64,000 nucleotides of DNA from Prosopocoilus inquinatus (taxonomy: Eukaryota; Arthropoda; Insecta; Coleoptera; Lucanidae): assembly GCA_036172665.1 (NCBI GenBank), contig CM069877.1, forward strand, positions 15,458,501 to 15,522,500, given 5' to 3'. A model generated the notes under the pieces. The model worked only from the letters and a program-made list of their open reading frames with translations. It had not been told where the DNA came from and did no database searches. This document shows positions 43,990-55,981 of this stretch, one piece after another (the first letter of the stretch is position 1; the number at the start of each line of letters is the position of its first letter). The position numbers and the translations under genes are program-made.

Positions 43990-44890
43990 TGTAGAACGTT
44001 TCGGAAACTGAAAACCTCGACGTTTCGAAATTGAGCGGAGCTCGCAGACTTTGACCGTTTATTTAAAATTTGGCCGTCGCCGTTTGGAGCATTTTGACAT
44101 ATGTCAGAAATTGTCGAAATTGGTGGGGAGGAGATCACAAGTCAATCGTTTATTTAAAATTGGACCTTCGCCGTCGTCTGTCATTATCAAAATGTTAACA
44201 TTACAATTTTGACAGATAGGTGGATGTGACGGATGTCAAAAGACTTTTCTTAAAGACTTCAGAGCCAACAAAAAGCAAATTTTTGTCTTCAATATCCATG
44301 ATACTAAAGCTATTACAGACGTTTAGTGATTCTTGAAAAGTCGAAGTATTTTGACAGTTGCCAAATTGTCGACATTTGACGGGCGGAGCTCGCAAGCCGA
44401 TCGTTTATTTAAAGTTTGGCGTGGCCGCAGCCTGTCATTATCAAAATGTTACAATTATAACTTTGACAGGTAGGTAATGACAGTTGTCAAAAGATTTTTT
44501 TTAAAGATTTTGGGTTCAAGAAGTAATTCCCTTGGCCGATGATACTAAAGATATTACAGACGTTGAGTGATTCTTGTAAAGCTCGACCATTTTGACTGGT
44601 ATCAGCTCAACCATTTGACAGATGTCGGAAATTTTGAAAAATCTCGTATTCTAGAAATCTTTACGGCCCTAAAGACTTTACAGAGAAAAACGAATGTTGA
44701 TAAAATTTTAAAATTTACCTGTCATTCACTAATTGTCATTTTTATAATTATGACAGATCGGTAATGACAAATCAAGAGATTTTATTTTTACCGACGTTGG
44801 GTGATTTTTGAAAAGCTAGAACATTTTGACAGATGTCAGGAATTGTCGAAATTGAGTGCGGAACTCGCAGACTGAGCGTTTACTTAAAAT
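43990..44890. repeat. ~240-bp minisatellite rich in TGTCA/TGACA
   Basis: The marker CATTTTGACA.ATGTCAG recurs at about 44091, 44347, 44589 and 44822 (spacings 256, 242 and 233). In between, GGAGCTCGCA, CGTTTATTTAAA, CTGTCATTATCAAAATGTTA and ACTAAAG.TATTACAGACGTT recur in order. TGACA and TGTCA occur repeatedly as small palindromes. It interrupts the LINE. Confidence 0.8.
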
Positions 44891-44896
44891 TTGCTG

Positions 44897-45290
44897 ATTT
44901 TTTTCCTCTATTTAATAGTTCGTTTAATTCTTTAAATGACCACATAAAAATATTTATCTATTGCATAAGAAAATTTTCGAGAAAATAATGTTTGAATGAA
45001 AAAGTTAGAAAAAATGGTTTACACTGATATTTGGTATTTGTTTTCATGTTTTTAAGGCAATTTTTATTAAAATTTTCTTTAGTGCTATCTTAAAAACAGT
45101 CCATAATCTTGTGATCTTCCAGTTTTTTTGTTAAAACTAGAATTTTTGTCGAATATCAAACAATAAACTATTTTTCCTAACTTTTTCATTCAAACGCTTT
45201 TTTCTCGAAAATTTTCTTATGTAATAGATAAATATTTTTATGTAGTCGTTTAGAGAATTAAACGAGCTATTAAATATAGGAAAGAAATTA
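44897..45290. repeat. Hairpin element, ~140-bp arms
   Basis: Arms at 44897-45030 and 45150-45290 are inverted and share CTATTTAATAGTTCGTTTAA-like, TATTTATCTATT, AGAAAATTTTCGAGAAAA and TTTGAATGAAAAAGTTAG words. It lies directly after the minisatellite within the LINE. Confidence 0.75.
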
Positions 45291-46659
45291 GTAGGTAGTC
45301 ATTTAAAAAAAAATCAAGTAGGCGTTGAATCTCAGAAACAAGAGCAGACAAACAACTGAAACAAATTGGTAAATCAGGTCTTATTGACTTTAAATCACAT
45401 ACCAAATTTCAAACAGATACGTCAAAGAGTTTTCGAAATATTAAACCGGTTCCATACTTTTGCCCTTCCCTGTATATTGCAGAATACTTTTTTGTCTGCA
45501 CCAACAATTGAAATTTTATTTTTTGAGCAGTGTGATGTGAGATATGTGTTTGTATAAATCTAGATTCAACAGGTTCAATATTTGTTATTGCGTTATCAAT
45601 GCAAGATCTCTGATTAACAGTTATTCTAATGTAGTCGTTTATCACTAGCTGGAGATTGGAGGAATCCAATATTGCCACTAATTCCTCTTTTTCATTGTTC
45701 TCAGTTAAAGTGTTAATATTGAAGTCCTCCATAATTAAAAAGTTGTCTTTAGTTTGAAATAAATGCTCCAACACTATATTCAATTTAAATAAATAAATAA
45801 GTTGATCAATAAGTTAGGTCAACCCAAAATTAAAATTATCAACATAAATGACTCTACTGGAAAATGAATCTAGGATCCTTAGTTGTAGCCTTGTTGTAAC
45901 TAAGAGAGCGTTCTCGTAATCAAGAAATATTGAGAAAATCAGCAATACAGTCTTCTTCCTTTGATTTTCTTCTTTTGTCAATTATGTCTGTCAATTTGTC
46001 AAATCATTTTCAAATTTCTGAACTATCAAATCGCTTTTTAAATAGAAAAATCAATTGACAAACGGGAAAACGTAATTGACAAAAGTGGAAAATCAAAAGA
46101 AACAGACTGTAAAATCGAAAGTTGCATTTCCGCCAAGGTCTGCTGTTTTTATGGAATTTCAAAATTAAGTTAAATATTTAAGTTCCGTAAGTGGAAGTGA
46201 TACACTCGTTTATTCAACACTCCATACCGTATTTGCTTTTCTTCCCCTTTTGTGTTACTTTTGATACAAGTAAAAGTGAGACTAAAGTGCGAAAAGAACA
46301 AATAAAGCGAACGTAGTTGAATAAGCGAATATAACATTTTTACTTACAGAGCTTAAATTTGACCACAATCGCACCATTAGTATATCAAGTGAATAGATAC
46401 TTTTTTAATTGTATCTAGATACATTCTTTTAGTAGTATCTAAGATACGTATCTAGATACTCAAAAACTATTTAGAGACTTAACAACATTGATCAAACACT
46501 TGGGTTTAGTTACACCCTGTATAGGTTATTCCCTTTAAAAATGAGAGCACAATAACTCTACGCGGTATACTCATAATAAATAGCCAGAAACTTGGAAAGA
46601 TATGTAGATTTTATAATTGGCCGATTGTTAATTTTTTAATTTCCACAAATAAATAGCCG

Positions 46660-47600
46660 TTAATTAATTATTTTTTTATTAGTTAATTGTAGATATAGAT
46701 ATTTAATTATTTCTCCGATGAATCTATTGTTCTTTAAACATTCATTTTTATTAATGTTTCATAGTCCGATTGTCAATAAATTTTTGATAAGTTGACTGTC
46801 ATTTATAAATCTAATTTTCCTTTATATGATTGTCATTTGTACATTTAATTTTCATCAGTCGATTGTTAATTTAGTTTTCTATTTGTCGATTGTCGTTTAT
46901 TATATTTTTTTTTGGGTTTAGTGTTGCTCTCTTCGAAGAACTCTCTCCCGTCGATTTTTCTTAATCGATTGCGTTCGTTTTTGCGAATATTTTTCTTCAT
47001 ACATTGTTGACTTTCTTTAATTTATTTTCGCTTATGCGATTGCCATTTATTAATTTAATTTGCATCAGTCGATTGTTAATAAAGTTTTCTATTGGTCGAT
47101 TGTCGTCTGTTATTTTGCTTTCCTGTTAGTCTCTTCTAAGACCTTTCTCCTATCGATTTTTCTCTCTTAATCGACTGCGCTCGTTTTCGCAGAATTTTTT
47201 CTCTTACATTTAAAAATAGAGCTTTTTTCTTTCTTTATTTTTGCATTATGCGATTGTCATTAATTAATTGGTCGATTGTCATCTGTTATTATTTTTTTTC
47301 ATGGGTTTCACTTCTTGTTTTTAAATTTAACAATAGAGTTTTTCTTTCTTTAAATTTCCATTATACGATAGTCATTTATTAAATTTAATTTTCATCAGTC
47401 GATTGTTAATTTAGTTCTACATTGTTATTTATTATTTTTTCTGTGGGTTTACTGTTGCTTCCTTTGAAGTACCTATTTTCTTCCCTCGATTTTTCCTATT
47501 TATTCGACTGCGTTCGTTTTTGCAGATTTTTTTACTTACATTCAACAATAGAGTTTTCTTTATTGTCATTTATCAATAATCAATCAATAACAAATTAATA
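46660..47600. repeat. T-rich tandem array, ~205-bp unit
   Basis: The phrase TTTTCATCAGTCGATTGTTA followed by ATTTAGTTTTCTATT and TCGATTGTCGT.TATT recurs at about 46832, 47038, 47249 and 47355. The phrase CGATTTTTC...CGA(T/C)TGCGTTCGTTTT recurs between. The + strand is T-rich. Reverse-complement words occur at 38480-38640. Confidence 0.75.
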
Positions 47601-47779
47601 AGCAATGAGTGAAGAAAAAAAACATCAGATATCTTGCTTGGATACCGCAGTCACTAAAATCACCTAATCATCTCGATGTTATCCCGAAAAAATAAACTCC
47701 TCGATAACAAGCTGATAAGCTCTCGTTATTTTTGCCTGGGCGATAACGAGCGAGACAAGTAGAGAAAGACAGAGCCTAA

Positions 47780-48015
47780 AAGGTGGATTTAGGGTAAACT
47801 GAGGTTTTCAGTGACGTTTCCATGCCAAAATTTCGGGCGGCGGACGCAGGGGCGGTTCAAGTGATTCGTGGGGCTTATCAGATTGCACTTATCGCAGTAG
47901 AAGTGTGAATATCGTCACCTTGGGGACGAGGCGACTTTCGATTTCCGTCTCCAAAAGAAGTCTTTGCTGTTGTTCCAATGAGGAAGGAACCATGTTGATT
48001 CTAAGAGGTAGGAGG
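47780..48015 (+). promoter_or_regulatory. GC-richer island, possible promoter or 5' exon
   Basis: GC and CpG rise above the surroundings between about 47815 and 47990. The island ends in an ATG with five codons and a donor-like AGAG|GTAGGA at about 48007. It could be an alternative 5' exon of the + strand gene that begins at 31473 or of another gene. No open reading frame or conserved motif supports it directly. Confidence 0.25.
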
Positions 48016-48019
48016 AGTT

Positions 48020-49720
48020 AATTTCTTAAGCTTATACGTGGAGATTAAAAAAGAAAGGGAGAGAAGATTTCGAGTTGGCCACGACAATTCTGATTGTTAG
48101 TTGGAAACGGTTATAAGCAGGGAAAAGAATTCGGCCCATTTAGTGTTGGACACTTTTTACATCGGATGTACTACTTACTCCTTCCACAACTCCCATGCAT
48201 TTAAATTACCATTGAGTGGAGGGGAAGGGTTACAGCACGAAGAAGTTACGCTGGGCGGCGTATAGTACAGTACGAATACTAAATTTTCATACAAGTGGAC
48301 CAATTTCTTAAACCTGGTTATAAATCTACTCATTTTTCTTTTTTTTTCTTCCTTCTGATTCTGTAATTTTGGTTGCTCAGTTTTAGTTTTATGATTGTGA
48401 TAATCAGAAAACAAGAAATGAAAAATATTTCGATATCGTGGTCTACTCTAGTACTTTTTCTTTTTCTTTTTGTTTTCGTTTAGCAATTTTGGTATGAGTT
48501 GCAGTTTTGATTGTGTCTGCGCGTTAAAACAACAAGAAATCTGGTGCAAAGGTCGGCGCGTGTGGGATACCCGCACATGTTTATTATTATTTGTTGCATT
48601 CTTATAACTAAAATCGTTTCTGAGTAAACAATTTTGTGGAGCTTACTCTGCAGGGCTGCGTGATTTTCCTGTATGTACAGCTTTGTTTTTTTCTTAGCCA
48701 ACATTTTTTTTCCAAAGAGAGAGAACGCTCACCTTCTTTCTTTTTCTGTTTTGTTGTTTCAATGAAGGCGTTCTCTTTATGTAATATAAAACTAGACAAG
48801 AAGTTTCCTTAATGTACCTAATATATTCGTTAAAAAGAACTCGAAATTCCCTTGTTTTATTTCTTGTTTGCATTTTCTGCTTTGCCCTTCATTTATTAAA
48901 TCAACTGAAATTCAAAGATAGTTCAATATTTTGGACCAAAAGCGAATTTCAGTCGCCGAGATTTGCCGAAACAAAAAGAGTTAAATTTCGAAGTCTTTTT
49001 AGATTTGAAAATGGCGCTCCGAAGGGTTATTGGACGGAATTGTAGTGACGTCACGCGACATGGCACACACTCTGTTTTTTCGTTCAGATTTTATGGATTA
49101 AATTAATTTTAAAAAAATACCGAATGAGAATATAGGGTGATTAATAATTTCCGGTGCTGTGGTATGTTAATAAATTGAGATGAAATGTTGGATTGAAAAT
49201 ATGCTGCAACAACAAGACGATAAAGCCAACATATTACGTTCTATAATTCTTAATCTTCGGTCGACTTTTTTTTTGAAAATGTTTCACAACAAATACGATT
49301 AACCTCGCGGAAATTTGAGGTTAAGACAGCCGCTCCTGTTTTCTTCTCCTTCTTCTTCTTCTTCTTCATCGTTAATAATAACCGTGTCTGCAATAATCAC
49401 TGGAATTTATGTGCATTCTGCTTGTAAATCATCACACATGCAATAACTTTTTGCTGTAGGAGGAGTATGTGTGCGATAAATCGATTTGAAGTCAAAGGTG
49501 GCACCGTTCTAAAAACAGCTACGTTGCGAAATGCGTTCACAATAAATAAGAAGTGGCCGTAAACAAACATTCTGCAAGATAATAAATCTTCCTTTTGGCG
49601 GGGAAAAAAATCTGCGAATCCCTCTCTGCTTATCTCAACGTTAATTGGCTCGTTTACCAAGAATACGGAGATGATTAACCAGAAAAATATTTCAGATTAA
49701 CCTTCACACCACAGAAACGC
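48020..49720. other. Spacer, no gene supported
   Basis: Short frames on either strand have no recognised motif. A TTCTTCTTC tract lies at 49340-49367. A TGACGTCA word lies at 49048. Nothing else stands out. Confidence 0.4.
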
Positions 49721-49732
49721 TGAGTGTTTCTT

Positions 49733-50216
49733 TAGGGTTGCCATACGTTCGGATTTCCCCGGATATATGTGGGTTTTCCGGGAATCCGGGGACGTCCGGA
49801 CGAGTTTTAATAACCGGTCCAGATTTTCGCTAGGTCCCAAACCCAAAAATTGACTCACAAAAGAGTTTGCCCAGTCAATCTAAATTTGCAGCAGGTGTGC
49901 AGACAGGCCATCACCATTTACTTGATAAAGAGGATGACCAAAAATTGGATGAAAAAGTTAGGGTTGCCTTTTAAAAAAATGATAAAATGCGTCTACTTAA
50001 AATTAAAACGTTTCCAGTTCCAGGCTTTGCCAAAGAGAAAACATGTAATAAATAAAATATGGGCTTGATGCGTCGTTTATGACCACTGTGTATATAAAAA
50101 TAAATACATTTTTTTTATTACAAGTGATTTTTTAAAACTATCTTTCTCATCAGGATTTCGTCCGGATTTTTAAGTAACCTTGTCCTGGTTTTTAAATTTT
50201 AGAGATGGCAACCTTA
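49733..50216. mobile_element. 484-bp hAT-like element (TAGGGTTGCCA ends)
   Basis: The termini TAGGGTTGCCA and TGGCAACCTTA match the common hAT consensus, and GTTTCTT flanks both sides (49726-49732 and 50217-50223). Subterminal CGGATTT and GTCCGGA words recur. The interior around 49980-50075 shares AAAATTAAAA and GGCTT-type words with the long palindrome at 34872-36055. Confidence 0.75.
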
Positions 50217-51152
50217 GTTTCTTCCGATTTTAGTGTCCCTTTAAAGTTCAAAAACTAATTTCTAAAGAGTCGACTTCAATTAAAAATAATAGAATCAACT
50301 AATTATCCTGCGTTCTAATGACAATTTGTAATTAAAACTAAAGAATAGTGATTAAAACCGTAGAATAGTGTAAAGGTTTCACCAAAATTTGGTGATGATA
50401 AAGACTTGGGAAAAGTTTGGCAGGAAAATAGAGAATAGTAAAACCACCCAGAATCTATTTTACAAAGTTCCGAGAAAACAAAGTGAAGTAAAAAAAAGCA
50501 AACAAAAATTGGTAAACTAGAAATGCAGAAGAGAATACCAGAATGAGAAGATAAGAAGTCAAAAGCGAAAGACATCCAAACAGTAAACGTGGGAGAATGG
50601 AGACGAGATTCAAGAAGCAGAAGAAATAAATAAGGTGGTAAAGAAAGCAAGAAAAGGCAAAGTAGCGAGGCATGAACAAATTAATCGAAATTTTGCAAGA
50701 CTTGTAACTTGGAACAAATGAAATTAAACTGTCAGAAGGGATCAGAGGTGAAAAGAGAACCTATTTTTGATCATCCAAAAAGGGAAAATTAAGAGCCAGA
50801 CCCGCACTGGAAGCAGGATCGCCATCTCTATTTATAAAACTAGTTTTAATTTTGGCAACCTTGTAGGCATGCAACAGAAGTATTTCATTCATGGGATTTT
50901 TGTAGATAGTTGCATGCGTGATGATGGAGAATCACTTTGAATCCCTTGCTTCCATTCTAATTTTGTTTTGGGGACTCAGTGATGCATCTAAGTTTAGTCA
51001 CTCGTCACAATTTGTGATGAAAATCCTTCTTCTTATGCAAAAATCATTCCGATAAATAAACGATAAAAAAAATTCTCTGCGAAAGAAATTAGTGATCTTC
51101 CTTTCGTTTTCTGTATATAAGTAATATGAGGGGAAAATGGGGGATTTTTGAA

Positions 51153-51528
51153 TTCTTGGCTTCCGGTTGGAACCGGGTGTCTCGGATTTGTTCTACTGCC
51201 GTCGCGACGTTTCGTTCTCCACTGCAGAACTTCCTCAGGGCTGCTTGAGATTGTACTTCCGACGTTTCGTTTTCCACTGCAGAAGAACTTCCTCAGGGAT
51301 GCTGCTACTGGTGGTCTTACTGCTTCTTCCTGTAAGTCGTTGATACAGTCTCAACGACTTACAAGAACTAAAATAGTAAAGGAGACTGTGGTTTTGACTT
51401 ACAAGAAGCTGCAGTAAGACCACCAGCAGTAGCAGCCCTGAGGAAATTCTTCTGCAATGGAGAACGAAATGTCGGCAGTAGAAGCAATCCGAGACACGCG
51501 GTTCCAACCGGAACCCAAGAAATTAATC
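51153..51528. repeat. Foldback element with internal duplication
   Basis: The left end TTCTTGGCTTCCGGTTGGAA and the right end TTCCAACCGG with AACCCAAGAA are inverted, and pairing continues through GTGTCTCGGATT and the centre GTCGTTGA...TCAACGAC. The left arm carries the block GACGTTTCGTTCTCCACTGC followed by AGAACTTCCTCAGGG twice (51207 and 51258). Frames on both strands through it are artefacts of the symmetry. Confidence 0.8.
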
Positions 51529-52094
51529 ATGGACGACGGCCACGGAAGCCTTCATGTTAAACTAATAAGGATTTTTGTTTGTTTTAAATCAAAAGGTATT
51601 TTTTTATCACAATCTGAAATGTCCTTAAAAAAGTCGGTCGTTTTTCTAACGAATAATCAGTAAAAAAAAACGAGATTTCTTATCTGTATTATAATCGGTG
51701 CGATTTACCTGAATAACCTGCTCTTATCTTTAAAGAGATACTAAAATACTTTCATGCGCTACATTTATTTATTTTCAGATATTTTTTTTCCTTACAATCA
51801 GACAAAAAAGTGTACGTTGCTATTGTAACATCTACATTAGCCCGCCACACACGTACATACTTTCCAACATTCCTGGTACGTGGAATACCTGGCGCACAGA
51901 CTTGGCGGTTTGTTTAGGGAAAAAAAATCTTCGCTCCAAGTACGCCAGCCAAAACGTGCATCTCCTGAGTCTAAATTGTTGTTTTAAAATTACATTTATG
52001 GGAAAATCCGGTTTTAATAACTTAAATAATAATTGAAGCATGGCCAATACAAGCTAATGTGCCATTCTGGTAGTATTTGTTCAAATTTTGAAAT

Positions 52095-52350
52095 CTAAAT
52101 ATTTCGATTAGGCTTGTTAATTTGTGGGCAACAACGAACCCGGCTCGTGGAGAATTTGGGACGCGGACCAAGTCCATTACGAGCCAGGAGCGTCGGAAAG
52201 TATGTGCGTGTATGGCGTGCCATTGAAAACCAAACCGATTGCAAATCGCCAAATTTGGGCATTCTCGAAACTTCGTACGCCATTTTTTGCCGATCTTCTT
52301 CATTCAGTAAACAATTAGGCACGTTAAATTGCAGCAATAAATTATAGTGA
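52095..52350. other. GC-richer block open on both strands
   Basis: This 250-bp block is GC-richer than its surroundings and has open frames of 64-93 codons in two frames on each strand. None contains a motif I recognise. It could be part of an exon, a regulatory element or chance. No splice sites were chosen. Confidence 0.25.
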
Positions 52351-53179
52351 TTGATGAGTTTATGTTTAACTGTTTCAAATAACCGAAAGCATTTCGATAA
52401 ATACGTATCGGTCCCGGCCCCGCCGATTTTTACCTTTTCTTATCGACGAAGCGTTTTACCGACCACACACTACTGAGTGATCAAATACCAACGGAACGTG
52501 CTTTATTTAAGAGAGAGAGAAGCAGAGAGAAAAAAAAGAGTTTCCACCGCCGATTTCGTAACTAGTAAACAGCTGCTTTATCGCGTGCTCTGCAAATAAA
52601 ATAATAGAGTGTTTCTTATAATTATTGCTTCACTCTTTTTGCCTAGACTGACGCAGACATTAAATCTAATAATTCTTCGTTAAAAGTTACCCCTCTACAT
52701 TCTAAACTATTTTTTTCAATAATAAAAGTAAAAAAGCGGGTAGTTTATCTTGACTTTTTTTTATAAAAATGAACGAATTGCTTCTCTTGACATATGACAC
52801 GTGGCATTTAACCTCCTCAAGAAATCATTAAACATTTTGAAAGATACAGGACGTTATCTGACGTTCACTGGATTATATTTCACAGCACCCTCGAGAACCT
52901 TTCTTTTTCGTCAATCAGTCGGAGAGGGGGGGAAGACGAACATAAATTAATGGTTTTAAAAAGTGCGACACCGATTGCAAAATCGGCGTTGTTTACTTCG
53001 TTCAAACGAACCAGACGTAAAAATCGGCCTCTTGCCGATAAGGTTTTTTCTTTCCAAATCGAAAAAAAACGGCCCAATTCCCTAGACAAACAAGATAATG
53101 ACTACACCCACTCAATTTGAGTGATACTTCGAAACATTGTAGGCAAACGCACTTCCAGAAATTTCAGCTGATCGGCTTA

Positions 53180-54077
53180 TACAGGGTGCTGCATAAGAAC
53201 GCAACATAAGAAATCCCATGTTATTTTAAAAGGGTTCGAATATTGGTTTCCCTAACTATTTTACAGCAAAATTCTAGGTAGATTTTTTAAAGTACTCTCC
53301 AAGGTGAATCTGTCTGTGAAGTTTGAGAATTTTTCATACACTGAGTTTCAATATATTTAGAAGAGATTCTCTAACTAATTTCAATTTATACCAAATTATC
53401 AACACAGCCGTGATCAATGATAGTGAAAACTGAACAGATAATTCATAAATCTATTTCGTTTTCGAAAAAGATTGATAGAAAAGGCTTTTCCAGTAGTTTA
53501 TTTCAAGATTTACTGGTTAGGCCCGGTTTTTCAATTGATTGGTAAAGTGATGGTTACTTACCAGTGGGATAAATTTAACCTCTTTGGTAAGGTGCTTGTT
53601 AAATAAAATTTTCCTTTCTCAATTATAAATCAAATACCAAAGAAGTAGAGTCGTACAGTTGCTCGTACACGTTTATGTATCCCCTCTACAAGTTTACCGC
53701 TACCAAGCAAATTTACTGGCTGTTAGTTCACCCTCTTGTTAAAAGGAATTTATGTCATTGTTAAGACTACCAATACTTTGATAAACTCATTTTCTGTGCT
53801 AACAATCGGATAAAACTAACAGTCACTTTACCAATAGATTGAAAAACTGGGCCTAAGACCGTGCTGATAGTTAGGTATGGATTGGATTTCATTATTGATC
53901 TTTTTTAAATATCTCTAAACTGAGCAAATGAAAAATTCTGAAACTTCACAGACAGATTCACCTTGAAAAGCATTTTAAGAAATCTAAATGGAATTTTGCT
54001 CTAAACTAATTAGCGAAGCCAATATTCGAACACCTTTAAATTAACATGGGATTTCCTTCAAAACGCAGCATCCTGTA
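53180..54077. mobile_element. Long-TIR element, partly inside the tandem duplication
   Basis: The ends are TACAGGGTGCTGC and GCAGCATCCTGTA, with TA-like flanks. Arms of about 240 bp (53183-53420 and 53840-54077) share AAATCCCATGTTA, CGAATATTGG and GTGAATCTGTCTGTGAAGTT. The first 95 bases lie outside the 3837-bp duplicated unit, so only this copy has both ends. The downstream copy (57112 onward) lacks the left terminus. Confidence 0.8.
53517..53856. repeat. TTAGGCCC hairpin-end MITE nested in the long-TIR element
   Basis: The ends TTAGGCCCGGTTTTTCAATT and its near-perfect counterpart ...GAAAAACTGGGCCTAA are inverted, followed by paired GGTAAAGTGA words. It is duplicated at 57354-57693. It belongs with the elements at 19421-19685 by its ends. 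Confidence 0.8.
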
Positions 54078-55296
54078 TAGAATCTTCATAATTGATTGTA
54101 CCCCACGTGACATGATTGGCAGGGCATTTTTATTCAATTGTTTTAAGTAAAATTAGTTTAGTGATTCGTAACTCACGTCGGATGCAGGATACACTGATCA
54201 CTGATCATGATGATAATAATAAGTTAATAAGTCATTATTGCTGGGTCTAAATACTTAAGAAGTAAGCTTCTCTAAACTTTCTTCTCTATGGCTTAATGCT
54301 AACCATAATTATCCTAATTATGCCTCGTGTTTCATTGTCATTCTTGATGATTCATGCTGTTTTTGAAATAAGCACGTTGCCTTATTTAATTTGTTGTTGC
54401 ACTATTTGCTTGAAATGGCTGCAGACTTTTTGTTTGCACAAAGAGATTCGCAGATTTCCGTCGCTTTCATTAAAGTCAACTTTGCGTCCAATCACGTAAG
54501 TTAAAACGTGTATACAGCGTGTTCATGGAGAACCACTGCAATAGCTAACTTTCTTACTTGTAATTTTACGAAGTAACTTACATTAGAAAAGTTTGAGGAT
54601 TTTTCCACCTTGCTTTAATAGTACTTTGGTAAAATCAAATGACTGTCAGGTTTTCAAGACTTTCAATTGTTTAAAAAAAAATTAAGTGGAACGTTAGGTT
54701 TTTTATCACATCATGGCGTTCAGGCTGTCAAATTAATTATGTCTCTAGAATATCATATCCCATTTAGTAAGAAAATCTTGGTGTTCACGAAGAATGGCTA
54801 CAATAAATAGAAACCTTTGTGTCAAATATTTAAAGCACGATAAGTTAAAATGTCTAATATCATTATTTACTAAATAAATTATCAAATAAAAGAGTTAGGT
54901 GGGAAATATTTTAGAGACATACTTAATCTGACATCCTGGACGGCGATAAAAAATATAATGTTCCATTTAAAAAAGTTGAAAACATTAGAAAAATCTCGAA
55001 AACTTAATTTGTTTCTCTGAAGGTATCTACCATAAAATCAAGCAGGAAAAGTCTTCCTGTTCAAATTTAAGCTTCTTTGTGAAATTTCACATTGTACTAT
55101 TGTAGCCATTTTTGGGCACTAAGGTTTTGTTACTAAATGTTTTATTTCAATTTCAATTCTTTATTTATACATCGGCAGTCCCAGTGTGGAAAGTGGGTAA
55201 TATCACAAATTGCAGTTTAACTAATAACAATAGTCGAGGGAAAATATTACAAATGTAATAAATACTCCTATAACATAGTAGGCTTTGGAAGATATT

Positions 55297-55550
55297 CACC
55301 CCTATGTTGTATCATTTAGTTAAACATAACGTCACTTTATCGGCCGAGTTCACGTTTAAGTTCCTATGTGACATCATCGATAACAGCACGTTATGTTTAA
55401 CGTAAATGATACAACATAGGGGTGGTTCATTTCATTTATGCATATGTAACGTTATCGATGATTTCATATTCGAATTCCTATTATTACATAACGTAAAATC
55501 ATCGATAACGGCACGTTATGTATAACATAAAATGACACCACATAAGGGTG
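55297..55550. repeat. Paired CACCCCTATG hairpin elements
   Basis: Copy A (55297-55424) has perfect-looking ends CACCCCTATGTTGTATCATT and the inverse. Copy B runs to 55550 ending CATAAGGGTG and shares the junction region. ATCATCGATAACGGCACGTTATG words form further inner arms. Counterparts are at 59134-59387. Confidence 0.75.
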
Positions 55551-55844
55551 AATATTTTAGAAACATAATTCATTTGACATCTTAAACGCGCTGCGATGAT
55601 GAAATACCTAACATAACATTAAGAAAACTGAAAACAATTGAAAATCTCTAAAACCTGATCCACTGAGAAAAATAAAATGCTCAATCAATCAAAAATGCAT
55701 TCAGTTAACATAATTTTTTAATCACCGATTAGTGACGATGCCTATCACCGATTAGTAACGATGCCTGGTAATTGAACTAAGAGTAAAAAAATGTAAAATA
55801 TTTTAGACTGATTCAACTCTTGTTTCATTTGAGACAAGACAGTT

Positions 55845-55981
55845 CACCCCTATGTTGTATCATTTCATTTATACATAACGTAACGTTATCGATGATTTCA
55901 TAATCAAATTCCTATTACATAACGTAAAAACATCGACAACGGCACGTTACGTATAACATAAAATGATATGACATAAGGGTG
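55845..55981. repeat. CACCCCTATG hairpin element, third copy
   Basis: It begins CACCCCTATGTTGTATCATT and ends ACATAAGGGTG, with inner ATAACGTAACGTTATCGATG arms. The counterpart in unit 2 is at 59682-59818. Confidence 0.75.

Larger units (their letters stand above)
41640..45783 (-). pseudogene. Broken LINE (jockey/CR1-type) with endonuclease and RT pieces
   Basis: In minus-strand order: an endonuclease C-terminal piece at 45409-45783 (MEDFNINTLTENN, SCIDNAITNI, ISHHTAQ), a linker piece at 43313-43675, a piece at 43111-43296 with VNEFNRFFNSTAEKLV, the RT at 42526-42945 (HDFIAGRSTETAI, LDLSKAFDCVDHNLLL, GVPQGSLLGPTLFVLYI), the catalytic YADDT at 42236-42493, and the C-terminal part to about 41650. 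A 2-base TA gain in the run at 42522-42538 breaks the frame between LFVLYI and NDLFED. About 1.7 kb of unrelated repeats separate the endonuclease from the rest. A TTA-rich tail is at 41415-41455. Confidence 0.88.
41052..46490. mobile_element. 5.4-kb hAT element with perfect 8-bp TSD, carrying nested insertions
   Basis: The termini CAGTGTTGTTAA (left) and TTAACAACATTG (right) are hAT-type. The octamer ATCAAACA flanks both ends exactly (41044-41051 and 46491-46498). Subterminal TATCTAGATA and AGATAC words repeat at both ends. No hAT transposase was recognised. The interior is a broken LINE on the minus strand, a minisatellite and a hairpin, so the hAT backbone itself is small. Confidence 0.85.

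Noticed and set aside
46660..47600. Regular repeats that could suggest a CRISPR array
   Set aside because: Units are about 205 bp, degenerate and without unique spacers of uniform length. The genome is eukaryotic.
51148..51507. Overlapping frames on both strands, 62-90 codons
   Set aside because: They are artefacts of the foldback's symmetry.
54296..54499. 67-codon open frame, identical again at 58133-58336
   Set aside because: It is identical only because it lies in the tandem duplication. It has no motif, and it overlaps transposon-rich DNA.
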